From: Candidatus Aquicultor sp.
Lineage (GTDB): Bacteria > Actinomycetota > Aquicultoria > Aquicultorales > Aquicultoraceae
NCBI GenBank assembly: GCA_036504445.1
Contig: DASXVE010000032.1
Coordinates: forward strand, 1-58,893
Reading direction: 5' to 3'
DNA length: 58,893 nucleotides
The position numbers and the translations under genes were made by a program. Of the stretch, positions 50,936 through 58,893 are shown one piece after another (the stretch's first letter is position 1; each line of letters begins with the position of its first letter). Under the pieces are notes generated by a model. It was given only the letters and a program-made list of their open reading frames with translations, was not told where the DNA came from and ran no database searches.

Positions 50936-52126
50936 TTATTCATATCTGAGCGCTTCGATCGGGCTGAGCCGCGAAGCTTTATATGCGGGGTACGCACCAA
51001 AGAAAATACCGATACCGGCCGAGAACACGAACGAGACAATCACCGCCCACGCCGGCACCGTAGCCGGAAATACGATGCTAATGAGGAGTGCGCCGCTAAA
51101 CCCAATAATAATGCCTATAAGCCCGCCAATAACGCTAAGTGTCGCTGCTTCAATGATAAACTGAACCAGAATATCGTGCGTCTTCGCGCCGACCGCCTTG
51201 CGGATACCGATCTCACGCGTTCGTTCCGTAACCGACACCAGCATTATGTTCATGATTCCAATGCCGCCTACCAGCAGTGATATACCTGCGATACCGCCGA
51301 GCATGAGTGTGAGTATGCTGAGAATCGATTGCATAGTACCGAGGATGCTCTCTTGGGTCATGACTGAAAAATCGTCTTTCGACATGCTTTTCAGTAGGAT
51401 ACGCTTGATTTCCTCTTGCGCCGGCTTGACGCTGTTCTCATCTTTAGCTTCGGCCACGAGAGACGAGACCCATTCAAAACCGAACATACGTTGTGCAAGC
51501 GTGATTGGCACGAACACTACATTGTCTTGATCTTGTCCCAGGGATTTTCCTTTAGACTCGAGCGTACCGATTACTATTAGCTTTTGCCCTTCGACCGTAA
51601 TGCGCCGGCCAATGGGATTTGAACCGTTAAAGAGCTTATCAACAAGGGTGCTGCCGATAATGGCGACTTTCTTGCCGCCGCTTACCTGCGCCTCGCTGAA
51701 AGTCGTACCTTCACTGACCGGATAGTTGAGCATATCCGGGTAATTCGCCATAACACCCTCAATAGTGCTCTTGCCAGACTTGGTGCCGAACTTCACGGTG
51801 CCCGCACCCTCTATGAGCGCTCCGACCTGATTTACATTGGTCGCCTCACGCTCGATATCACGAACATGGCTTAATCGCAGTTTGTTTACGGTTGAGCCGG
51901 GATTGCCGCCGGTGGAGAAATCCATCGAACCCGGCATGATCATGATAAGATTTGAACCGATGCCCTCGATTTGCTGTGTGACATAGTTCTTAGCGCCCTG
52001 CCCGATAGCAACGAGCAACACCACGGCAAGAACGCCGATGATAATACCGAGCGTCGTCAGCGCCGACCTCATTTTATTGGCAATGATCGCGTCAAGCGCA
52101 AGCAAAAAGCTCTCAAGTAAGTTCAT
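50936..52126 (-). CDS. MacB-like ABC transporter permease (FtsX domain)
   Basis: This protein has 396 residues from the ATG at 52126 (a GTG five codons earlier also fits). TM1 is about 20-40 (ALTTLGIIIGVLAVVLLVAI). The large extracytoplasmic MacB-PCD domain (45-270) contains GSNLIMIMPGS and NVVFVPITLAQRMF. Three TM helices at the C-terminus form the FtsX domain with ERTREIGIRKAVGAKTHDI. MacB-type systems export peptides or lipoproteins or transduce energy, not import substrates. It overlaps the ATPase gene by 14 nt and lies in the same operon as the membrane-fusion protein. Confidence 0.95.
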   Translation of the reverse strand: MNLLESFLLALDAIIANKMRSALTTLGIIIGVLAVVLLVAIGQGAKNYVTQQIEGIGSNLIMIMPGSMDFSTGGNPGSTVNKLRLSHVRDIEREATNVNQVGALIEGAGTVKFGTKSGKSTIEGVMANYPDMLNYPVSEGTTFSEAQVSGGKKVAIIGSTLVDKLFNGSNPIGRRITVEGQKLIVIGTLESKGKSLGQDQDNVVFVPITLAQRMFGFEWVSSLVAEAKDENSVKPAQEEIKRILLKSMSKDDFSVMTQESILGTMQSILSILTLMLGGIAGISLLVGGIGIMNIMLVSVTERTREIGIRKAVGAKTHDILVQFIIEAATLSVIGGLIGIIIGFSGALLISIVFPATVPAWAVIVSFVFSAGIGIFFGAYPAYKASRLSPIEALRYE

Positions 52127-52832
52127 TCTTGCGCTTCCCACCCGTCATGGTTTTTTTCACCGGGCCGTCTTCGATAACCTGACCGTCACGCAGGCGTATC
52201 AGGCGGTCTGCATATTCGGCGACTTCCGCCTCGTGGGTTACAAGGATAACGGTCTTGCCTTGCTTGTGAAGGTCTGTAAGAATGCCCATGATCTCGGTGC
52301 CCGATTTCGAATCGAGGCTCCCAGTCGGCTCGTCGGCGAAGATGATTTTGGGATCGTTAATAAGCGCACGGGCGATCGCTACGCGCTGCTGCTGCCCACC
52401 TGAGAGCTGTGACGGGCGATTATAGAGCCTGTCGCCCAAGCCCACTGATTCAAGGGCGCGTATGGCGCGTTCTCTGCGCTCAGCGGCAGCAATACCTGCA
52501 TATACGAGCGGCAGCTCGACATTCTTAACCGCCGTCGCGCGGGGGATTAGATTAAACGTTTGGAAAACGAACCCGATTTTCTGAAGACGAAGATCGGCGA
52601 GCTCGTTATCGGAGAGGTCGTTGGTATCACGGCCGTCAATGAGAAGAGAACCTCTCGTCGGCTTATCCAGGCAGCCGACGATGTGCATAAGTGTGGATTT
52701 ACCTGAGCCGGATTGACCCATAATGGAAACGAACTCACCATCATCTATGCGAAGAGTAATACCGTTCACGGCATTGATTTCAACATCTTCCAGGCAGTAA
52801 ATCTTGTAGAGGTCTTGTGCTTCAATTGCCAT
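52113..52832 (-). CDS. MacB/LolD-like ABC transporter ATPase
   Basis: This 239-residue protein has Walker [12 protein letters not shown] (about 39-49), Q-loop [22 protein letters not shown], signature [15 protein letters not shown], Walker [14 protein letters not shown] and H-loop VILVTHE. The N-terminus [23 protein letters not shown] is typical of the MacB/LolD branch. It energises the FtsX-type permease encoded by the overlapping downstream gene. Twelve nt upstream ends the membrane-fusion protein gene, so the three make one export system. Confidence 0.97.
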   Translation of the reverse strand: MAIEAQDLYKIYCLEDVEINAVNGITLRIDDGEFVSIMGQSGSGKSTLMHIVGCLDKPTRGSLLIDGRDTNDLSDNELADLRLQKIGFVFQTFNLIPRATAVKNVELPLVYAGIAAAERRERAIRALESVGLGDRLYNRPSQLSGGQQQRVAIARALINDPKIIFADEPTGSLDSKSGTEIMGILTDLHKQGKTVILVTHEAEVAEYADRLIRLRDGQVIEDGPVKKTMTGGKRKNELT

Positions 52833-52844
52833 TCTCGGCCTGCC

Positions 52845-54671
52845 TTAATTTTCTAATTTTACTGTCTGCCCCTCGGTTAACGTGACTTTTCCGACGGCTA
52901 TTGTATCATGCTGTTTTAGCCCCGATACCACTTCGTACTCCGTATCGGACGCCAAACCTGTTTTTATTTCGCGGATGTGCGCGATTCCCTTTTCTATGAC
53001 ATAGACCATTTTCTTCTGTCCATCGGTTTTTATGGCTTCAAACGGTACGGTAAGTACATTATTCCTTTGATCGACGATTATATCAATGTCACCGTTCATA
53101 CCCTCACGAACCTCACCTTTACCCGTGTTGACGATAACCGTTGCCTCGAAAATCGTACCGCCGGTCGAGTTCTTGGACGAGAGTAGCGAGATATTGGTGA
53201 GCTTTCCGTCAAATGCCTTGGTATCGTATGCGTCGAGCATAACGCGTACATTTTGACCGACTTTTAGCTTACTCACTTCTGTCTCGTCGATGTCGGCTGA
53301 AAGTTCGATGCGATCGTTATTGATGAGCGTTATAAACGCACTTGAACCGCCCGTTCCTCCTGCTGCGAGAGCATTCATCCCTGCGATTTCACCGACTTTA
53401 CCGTTAACATCCGCAACCCTGCCCGAGAAAGGTGCCTTTAGCGCAGCGTCTTGAGCGATCGATTGGGCTGATTGGATTGCTGCCTGAGCCTGCTCGACCT
53501 GCCCTTGCGCCTGCTTAACATCGGCGGCTCCCGGCCCTTGTTTCTGCAATTCAAGCTGTGCTATAGCAACTTTACTCGCTTTCATCGCAGTATTAAGCTG
53601 CCCTTGTGCTGTGTCGAGCTGGCCGTCGATGCTCGCATCGTCTTGGTTAAATTTTGCAAGCGTAAGAGCAATTTCAGCTTGTGCAAGCTGGCTCTGCGCG
53701 ATAGCCACATCTTCATCCCTGGCTGGCGATGTTGAAAGATTATGTTGCGCCACCGCCGTATCATAAGCTTTGCGTGCGGAATTTACCTGTGCTTGCGCTG
53801 CCCGATATGTTTGGCCGTTAGAAGCCATAACCCTGTTATAGGCCTGATGTGCGCCATCAGCGCTAGCTTGAAGTTGCTTATATGCGGTCGATGTTGTATC
53901 TAGCGTATATGCGGCTAGAACAGCATCTGCGCCTTCATACGCTTTCTGTGCCTCTTGCGCAACCGCACTATTTACTAGGCTCACTTGTGTGAGGTTGTCT
54001 TCCGCATCTTGAAGCGCTTGCCATGCTTGGTCGACCTGGGCTTGTGAAACAGCCCTTTCCTCTGTCCGAGCGCCGTTTCTTACCTTGGCAAATTGCTCGG
54101 TTGCAACATTAAGCCCTTCCTGGGCATTCTTTATGCCCAGCGTGGCTTTTTGTTTACTCTGTGCAACAAGTTTACTCGTCGTTCGTAGAGCCCGCTGCGC
54201 ATTCTCTATGGCTGTTCTGGCCTGATCAACCTGGGCCTCAGCTACGGCAACCTCGCCCCTACTGCGTCCGGATAACAGCTTCTCAAGCCCGGCCTGTGCT
54301 ATTTTGAGCCCGGCCTGTGCTTGGTTAATTTGCGGATAAATCGACGTCATATCGAGTTCGGCGAGCGTTTGCCCCGCCAAAACCGTTTGACCTTTTTTCA
54401 CATATACAGCCGCTAACCTTCCATTGGTTTTGAAGCTCAAATCAGCACGACTTGGTAGCGTTACCTTAGAAGGTGCGGAAACAAGAATATCAATGCTGCC
54501 CTTCTCTACTTTTACCGCCTTGACCGTGGTTTTCTGAAGCGACAGCGATATTTGCCACCATGCAATTATCGCTACTAGAAAAAGTACCGATGCCGGAACC
54601 AGCGCTTTCTTATTGAATTTAACTCTTGTCTTTGTCGGCTTATTGCCCTGGGGGGACACTTGCGAAGCCAC
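52845..54671 (-). CDS. HlyD/MacA-type membrane-fusion protein
   Basis: This 608-residue protein has an N-terminal anchor (about 24-45, ALVPASVLFLVAIIAWWQI). It continues with a lipoyl-like half (SAPSKVTLPSRADLSF) and a very long Ala/Gln-rich helical region (about 110-400: repeated QAQVDQARTAIENAQ-like patterns), far longer than the ordinary MacA hairpin. The second lipoyl half and a beta-barrel/membrane-proximal domain (KAPFSGRVADVNGKVGEIAG, TVPFEAIKTDGQKKMVYVIE) complete it. It would join the MacB-like pump to the cell envelope. The start is GTG with AAAAAGGAG. The long coiled coil is its odd feature. Confidence 0.93.
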   Translation of the reverse strand: MASQVSPQGNKPTKTRVKFNKKALVPASVLFLVAIIAWWQISLSLQKTTVKAVKVEKGSIDILVSAPSKVTLPSRADLSFKTNGRLAAVYVKKGQTVLAGQTLAELDMTSIYPQINQAQAGLKIAQAGLEKLLSGRSRGEVAVAEAQVDQARTAIENAQRALRTTSKLVAQSKQKATLGIKNAQEGLNVATEQFAKVRNGARTEERAVSQAQVDQAWQALQDAEDNLTQVSLVNSAVAQEAQKAYEGADAVLAAYTLDTTSTAYKQLQASADGAHQAYNRVMASNGQTYRAAQAQVNSARKAYDTAVAQHNLSTSPARDEDVAIAQSQLAQAEIALTLAKFNQDDASIDGQLDTAQGQLNTAMKASKVAIAQLELQKQGPGAADVKQAQGQVEQAQAAIQSAQSIAQDAALKAPFSGRVADVNGKVGEIAGMNALAAGGTGGSSAFITLINNDRIELSADIDETEVSKLKVGQNVRVMLDAYDTKAFDGKLTNISLLSSKNSTGGTIFEATVIVNTGKGEVREGMNGDIDIIVDQRNNVLTVPFEAIKTDGQKKMVYVIEKGIAHIREIKTGLASDTEYEVVSGLKQHDTIAVGKVTLTEGQTVKLEN

Positions 54672-54839
54672 GTTGTACGCTCCTTTTTACGGCAAACCAA
54701 ATCTTATGCACACGATGGTTATTGCTTGAATGTTACACTACCTTGCAACCGATAACAATAATTCGACCAGCGAGTCAGGTCGAATTTCAGTATCGCTTGT
54801 CCTGGTCGGAATTGCAATAGCTTGCTAGGCACAAAAGAA

Positions 54840-54860
54840 TGGGCACGCTTGGTGTGCCCA
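54840..54860 (-). terminator. Hairpin after the repeat surface-protein gene
   Basis: A TGGGCAC / GTGCCCA stem with a 7-nt loop is followed on the minus strand by TTCTTTTG. It lies 16 nt after the stop and separates that gene from the membrane-fusion-protein operon. Confidence 0.65.
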
Positions 54861-54875
54861 TAAAGATTTCTTAAT

Positions 54876-57800
54876 TTAGAATGGATGCCGGGCAAGCCCA
54901 CGTATAAAGAATACGCCGGACGCCATCATGAGAAGGGCCATCGCAAGCAGCATATTAGTATTCATGCCGTATGCCACCTGCCCAGGTGCTGAAGCGGAGT
55001 AAACAAGAACGTATGGAGAGAACGATGTTGTGGTAAATACGACCACACCCTGATCTACCCTGACCTGCTTCGGCAGGGTCTCCCAGGCCGCCGGTTGGCG
55101 TTTTGTATTATAGTGCCATAACTCGAGTTTATCTGGCTGCGATATTCCCAGCTTGGTATACGGTATTATGATTTGAACATTGCCTTCATATATGAAGGTT
55201 TCCCCTAGCGCAACATCAAAGATCGCGCCAATAATCGGCTGGGCGTCACTCGGTAACGGCGGTAGCGGCGCTTTTAACTGGGGTAGGCTCGAGTAACCAA
55301 CGAAGTTAACCTCGCCGCCCGATGTGACATTATCAAATATAACTTTTGTGCCTATACCGCTCAACGGAACCTCAACAGTTTTATCGCTTGAAGGCGGCGT
55401 CACAATATATTCTTGCTTCTTAAATGTTGTTGCTACAGCATCCAGCGTCTTCACAGAGCGGTTGCCCGCATCATCGTACGCCTTCACGTAGAACGTATAT
55501 TCCTGATTTGGTAACAACCCTTGTGCTATATAGTATGTACCGGTTCCGGTCTCAATTATGCTATCGGTTCCACTATATACTTTGTGGATTTCGTAACCCG
55601 CAACCCCAACCGTATCGGTTGCCTCCGGCCACCTGACATATATCTGGTCGTAGCTAATCGGTACTGCTTCAACCGCAGTGCTACCGGACCAAATAGGCGG
55701 ATTGCCGTCAACATTGCCGGATGTCACCGTAATACTAGTGGTTGCGCTGCGACCGGTAATATCATTAGCAGTTAGCCTTATGGTATATGTGCCGTTCTGC
55801 CAGTTAGTCGTATCTATCGATCCCAGGGTTCCATTGTTGACCTGGTTTATGGCCTCATTAATCGTGGTCCATGAAGTCGGCGATGTGCCGCGCCCGTACT
55901 CAAGAACATACTTTTCAAAGTTGGCATCTGTCGCCGAACCTGTAACCGCAATTGTATTCGATACAAGCGCTCCGTTAGCGGGAGCCGTAATGACGGCAAC
56001 CGGATTTGTCAGATCTATCTTGATCGTCCACGTACTGCTGGATGCCGCCTCGTTGCCGGCAGCGTCCACCGCAACAATATTCCAGGTATGGCTTCCAGCT
56101 GCCAACGCTGTCGGCGTTGTCGCTGTTATAGCGCCGCCCACTTCTTTGTTCATCACGCCATCAATCATGAGCTTGTATTTTAGAATACCGGACATACTGT
56201 CTGCCGCCGGTGTCCACTTAAACGCTGGTGTCTGGGTGGAAAGCCAGATATCGTTAAACGGCTCGGCCGGCATTGCAGGTGTACTTGGAGCGCTCATATC
56301 GACCTTTACCGCCAGGTTCTTTGTCGCTTCCATGTTGTTTATGGCATCTTTTGAGTAATAGTAGAGCGTATGATTGCCCTCCGGAGCCGCAATTGGGCCG
56401 GTATAGGCGTTCCACGTTCCACCTGTTCCATCCCACTGATAGTAGGTTGACCCCGGCTCGGACGACGCGAGCGTGAGCGTGGTCGCTGATTTAAACCAGC
56501 CGTTCGTTCCATCCGGAGCTGCCGGGCTGGTGATCACGGTCGTTGTCGGTGCAACCGTATCGTTGTTCGCTGTAACCGCAATACTGGCTACCGTCGTCTT
56601 CGCCGCTTTATCGGTTACGGTGAGACGTATCGTGTACGCGCCGTCCGCGAGCAGCGTGGTATTTAACGTACCGAGTGTGCCGCTTGTAACGCTCGCGGTC
56701 GAGCTTGTGATTGTTGTCCAGCTCGACGGTGAGGCACCTACACCATATTCAAGCTTATAGCTAGCGATATTGATATCGCTCGCCGTACCGTTTATTGCAA
56801 CTGTGCCTGAAATCGTCGCATTGTTTGCCGGCGCTACTATATTTGCCACCGGGTTTGCGGTATCGATACTAACAGACCAGGTTGACGAAGCTGTCTGGTT
56901 GCCGGCATTATCTTCTGCAATAACCTGCCAATTATGGCTGCCTTCAGTTAGAGTTACCGCTGCCTGCGTGGTACCGGCAGCAACCGTCTTGTTGATACCG
57001 CCATCGACTTTCACAATATAGCTCACAAGATTGCTGGTTGCATCCGATGAAGCACCCCATCTAAGCGTCTGGCTCGTAGTGCTTTGCCAGCTTGCATCCG
57101 CCGGTGACGTTAGGTTAAAGAGAGCCGGTGCCGCCGTATCGACCTTAATCGTCTGGTTCCGAACCGTCTCGGTATTATTCACAGTATCTTTTGAGTAGTA
57201 AGACAGCGTATGCGTACCCTCAAGTGCTGCAAACGGGCCGGTATACGTTGTATCGGTTGGAGCTCCATCCCACTTGTAATACGTGGTGCCCGGTTCGGAC
57301 GGTGAGAGCGTTATAGTTGTTGCCGTATTAAACCAACCATTCTTACCGTTGATCGCGCTAGGATTCGTCGATAATGTCGTCGTCGGTGCCGTTACATCGT
57401 TTGTAACATTGATCTGAATCGAAGCCGTCGATGTTTTACTTGCATTGTCATTAGCTGTAAGCCTGATGGTGTATAGCCCATTGGCCAGCGTTGATGTATT
57501 TAATGAACCGAGCGTGCCGCTCGTAATCGGCGTCGTCGGATTGGTAATCGGCGTCCAGGATAATGGTGTCGCACCGGCGCCATACTCGAGTGCGTAGTTC
57601 TTAAAGTTCGCATCGGTTGCCGAACCCGTGATGTTTATCGTGCCCGATACACTCGCACCATCTGTTGGCGCTGTTATTGATGCCGTCGGGTTAGCGATAT
57701 CTATATTGATTGTTCTCGATGCCGATGTTCCTAAGTTACCCGCCCCATCAACCGCTATAATCTGCCAGGTATGCGTGCCTTCGGTAAGAGTTGCCGCCGT

Positions 57801-58893
57801 CTGAGTCGAGGTCACCGAACTACCGACCGTCTGGTCGATCGATGCATCTACCTTAATTCTATAGCTGGCCAAACCGCTCGTTGCATCGGTAACCGAGTTC
57901 CACCCGAGGGTCGGCCTCTGGTTTATTATCCAGGCGCTATCGGCCGGACTTGAGAGCCCCGGTGCGACAGGCGCTACCGTATCAAGCTTTATAGCCTGGT
58001 TCTTTGTGACCTCTGTATTGTTGGCAGTATCTTTCGAGTAATAGTGGAGTGCATGGTTGCCCTCAAGCACCGCAAACGGTCCCGTATACGTCGTCCAGGC
58101 GCCGCCGGTGCCATCCCACTGATAGTAGGTCGAACCCGGCTCGGACGAGGTAAGCGTAATCGCGGTCGCTGATTTAAACCAGCCGTTTGCACCGTCGGCC
58201 GTACCAGGATTCGTTGACAGCGTCGTTACCGGTGGCGTTACATCGTTTGTTACCGTAACAAGAATCGACATTGTCGCTGTCTTGCTCGCCTTATCATAAG
58301 ACCTCAATCTGATGGTGTATTGACCGTTCCCGATGCTGCTGGTATTGAGCGTGCCGAGCGTGCCGTTCGCTACGGCTGTGTTTGACGTTGCGATCGTCGT
58401 CCAGCTTGATGGTGATGCCCCCGACCCGTAGTCAAGGACGTAGTTATTGAAGTTAGGATCGGTTGCCGAACCGGTAATATTAATCGTTCCGTTAATTGTT
58501 GCATCATTTGTAGGTACAGTTATCGTCGCCGTTGGATTTGCGAGATCAACGCTGATTGTACGTGCTGTCGCCGCTGTCTGGTTGCCAGCGTTGTCTACCG
58601 CAACAACTTGCCAGGCGTGCATACCTTCCGTTAGCGTCGCTACCGTTGTAGCTGAGAGCGTTGAGCTCGTTAGCGTTTGATCTGTTGCGCCATCAATTCT
58701 GACGACATAATTAGCTAGGCCGCTTAATACATCGGAGGATGCATTCCAGCCGAGCGTTGGTTTCTGATTCGTTGTCCAGGAGTTGTCCGCCGGACTTGAG
58801 AGCGTAAAGGTTGCCGGTGCTGCCGTATCGACTTTAATCGCCAAATTCTTATTGGCCTCGGTATTAGCCGCTGTATCTACTGAGTAATAATAC
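54876..58893 (-). CDS. Giant Ig/FN3-like repeat surface protein (partial)
   Basis: At least 1338 residues are encoded. The frame stays open to the window end, so the N-terminus lies outside. It is built of about four tandem modules of ~280 residues. Each has a strand-rich PADxxW..P.LxW domain, a NPTATITVPTNDATINGTINITG-like domain and an OmpL47-like YYQWDGTGGAWTTYTGPFAVLEGNH unit linked by IKVDTAAP. A fibronectin-III domain (PIWSGSTAVEAV to TLDAVATTFK), a final beta domain and a C-terminal TM helix with basic tail (GVFFIRGLARHPF) follow. There is no LPXTG. It resembles adhesive or structural cell-surface proteins anchored by a C-terminal helix. The MacB-like operon lies directly downstream after a hairpin. 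Confidence 0.9.
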   Translation of the reverse strand, partial: YYYSVDTAANTEANKNLAIKVDTAAPATFTLSSPADNSWTTNQKPTLGWNASSDVLSGLANYVVRIDGATDQTLTSSTLSATTVATLTEGMHAWQVVAVDNAGNQTAATARTISVDLANPTATITVPTNDATINGTINITGSATDPNFNNYVLDYGSGASPSSWTTIATSNTAVANGTLGTLNTSSIGNGQYTIRLRSYDKASKTATMSILVTVTNDVTPPVTTLSTNPGTADGANGWFKSATAITLTSSEPGSTYYQWDGTGGAWTTYTGPFAVLEGNHALHYYSKDTANNTEVTKNQAIKLDTVAPVAPGLSSPADSAWIINQRPTLGWNSVTDATSGLASYRIKVDASIDQTVGSSVTSTQTAATLTEGTHTWQIIAVDGAGNLGTSASRTINIDIANPTASITAPTDGASVSGTINITGSATDANFKNYALEYGAGATPLSWTPITNPTTPITSGTLGSLNTSTLANGLYTIRLTANDNASKTSTASIQINVTNDVTAPTTTLSTNPSAINGKNGWFNTATTITLSPSEPGTTYYKWDGAPTDTTYTGPFAALEGTHTLSYYSKDTVNNTETVRNQTIKVDTAAPALFNLTSPADASWQSTTSQTLRWGASSDATSNLVSYIVKVDGGINKTVAAGTTQAAVTLTEGSHNWQVIAEDNAGNQTASSTWSVSIDTANPVANIVAPANNATISGTVAINGTASDINIASYKLEYGVGASPSSWTTITSSTASVTSGTLGTLNTTLLADGAYTIRLTVTDKAAKTTVASIAVTANNDTVAPTTTVITSPAAPDGTNGWFKSATTLTLASSEPGSTYYQWDGTGGTWNAYTGPIAAPEGNHTLYYYSKDAINNMEATKNLAVKVDMSAPSTPAMPAEPFNDIWLSTQTPAFKWTPAADSMSGILKYKLMIDGVMNKEVGGAITATTPTALAAGSHTWNIVAVDAAGNEAASSSTWTIKIDLTNPVAVITAPANGALVSNTIAVTGSATDANFEKYVLEYGRGTSPTSWTTINEAINQVNNGTLGSIDTTNWQNGTYTIRLTANDITGRSATTSITVTSGNVDGNPPIWSGSTAVEAVPISYDQIYVRWPEATDTVGVAGYEIHKVYSGTDSIIETGTGTYYIAQGLLPNQEYTFYVKAYDDAGNRSVKTLDAVATTFKKQEYIVTPPSSDKTVEVPLSGIGTKVIFDNVTSGGEVNFVGYSSLPQLKAPLPPLPSDAQPIIGAIFDVALGETFIYEGNVQIIIPYTKLGISQPDKLELWHYNTKRQPAAWETLPKQVRVDQGVVVFTTTSFSPYVLVYSASAPGQVAYGMNTNMLLAMALLMMASGVFFIRGLARHPF

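Noticed and set aside
55678-56358. 226-codon open frame antisense to the repeat surface protein
   Set aside because: Produced by the repetitive composition of the opposite strand. There are no start signals.
54876-58893. CRISPR-like periodic repeats
   Set aside because: The repeats are about 840 bp long, diverged and in a coding frame; they are protein modules.

Overview
This window looks like a chromosomal segment of an anaerobic or microaerophilic bacterium of the deep Actinomycetota kind. The strongest clue is gene order. Read on the minus strand, it carries rplM-rpsI, glmM, glmS, acpS-nnr, alr, tsaE-tsaB-rimI-tsaD and groES-groEL, which is the arrangement typical of Actinomycetota. The content is less typical of that phylum: a glmS ribozyme (best known from Firmicutes), a UGA codon at a peroxiredoxin active site that implies selenocysteine, radical-SAM and multi-cluster ferredoxin proteins, and a membrane pyrophosphatase. 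A lineage such as Aquicultoria would fit, but this is inference; no rRNA or tRNA gene was found to test it.

Layout. 1-4.7 kb is an accessory patch. It holds a minus-strand cluster (ImmA/IrrE-like protease, two-TM protein, KGG-type small protein), an IS256-family insertion sequence, a small membrane protein, a secreted Asn/Ser/Thr-rich protein and a Cys-rich mini-protein preceded by a structured leader RNA with its own promoter. 5-31 kb is the conserved minus-strand block. It contains the chaperonins under a perfect CIRCE operator, lipoprotein acyltransferase, t6A tRNA modification genes, uracil-DNA glycosylase, alanine racemase, NAD(P)HX repair, holo-ACP synthase, a CoA-disulfide-reductase/rhodanese fusion, a B12-binding radical SAM protein, glmS behind its ribozyme, glmM, a second PLP racemase, and the S9/L13 operon with a near-consensus promoter. 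A plus-strand H+-pumping pyrophosphatase interrupts the block.

31-44 kb is mixed: hemW, a membrane-anchored 2x[4Fe-4S] protein, a nucleotide-sugar-type SDR, a DUF255/thioredoxin-fold protein translationally coupled to a PfkB kinase, an orphan FliK-like/FlhB-C-like pair, dapA, the selenocysteine peroxiredoxin and a rhodanese lipoprotein. 44-50 kb holds an HD-GYP signalling protein, two divergent DJ-1/PfpI paralogues lacking the usual nucleophile, mutM, a PEBP lipoprotein with a damaged-looking 5' end, and a secreted protein with a carboxypeptidase-regulatory-like fold. 50-58.9 kb, minus strand, encodes a MacB-like system (membrane-fusion protein, ATPase, FtsX-type permease), a Yip1-family protein, and a very large repeat surface protein that runs off the window.

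How the genes work together. Cell-wall precursor supply (glmS, glmM, alr, dapA), tRNA t6A synthesis, proteostasis and NAD(P)H repair form the housekeeping core. CoADR-rhodanese, rhodanese lipoprotein, selenoperoxiredoxin, DUF255 protein and ferredoxins point to a thiol- and selenium-based redox life. The most notable items for follow-up are the selenocysteine peroxiredoxin (41.9 kb), the unassigned structured leader (4.8 kb), and the glmS ribozyme in an actinobacterial gene order (27.3 kb).
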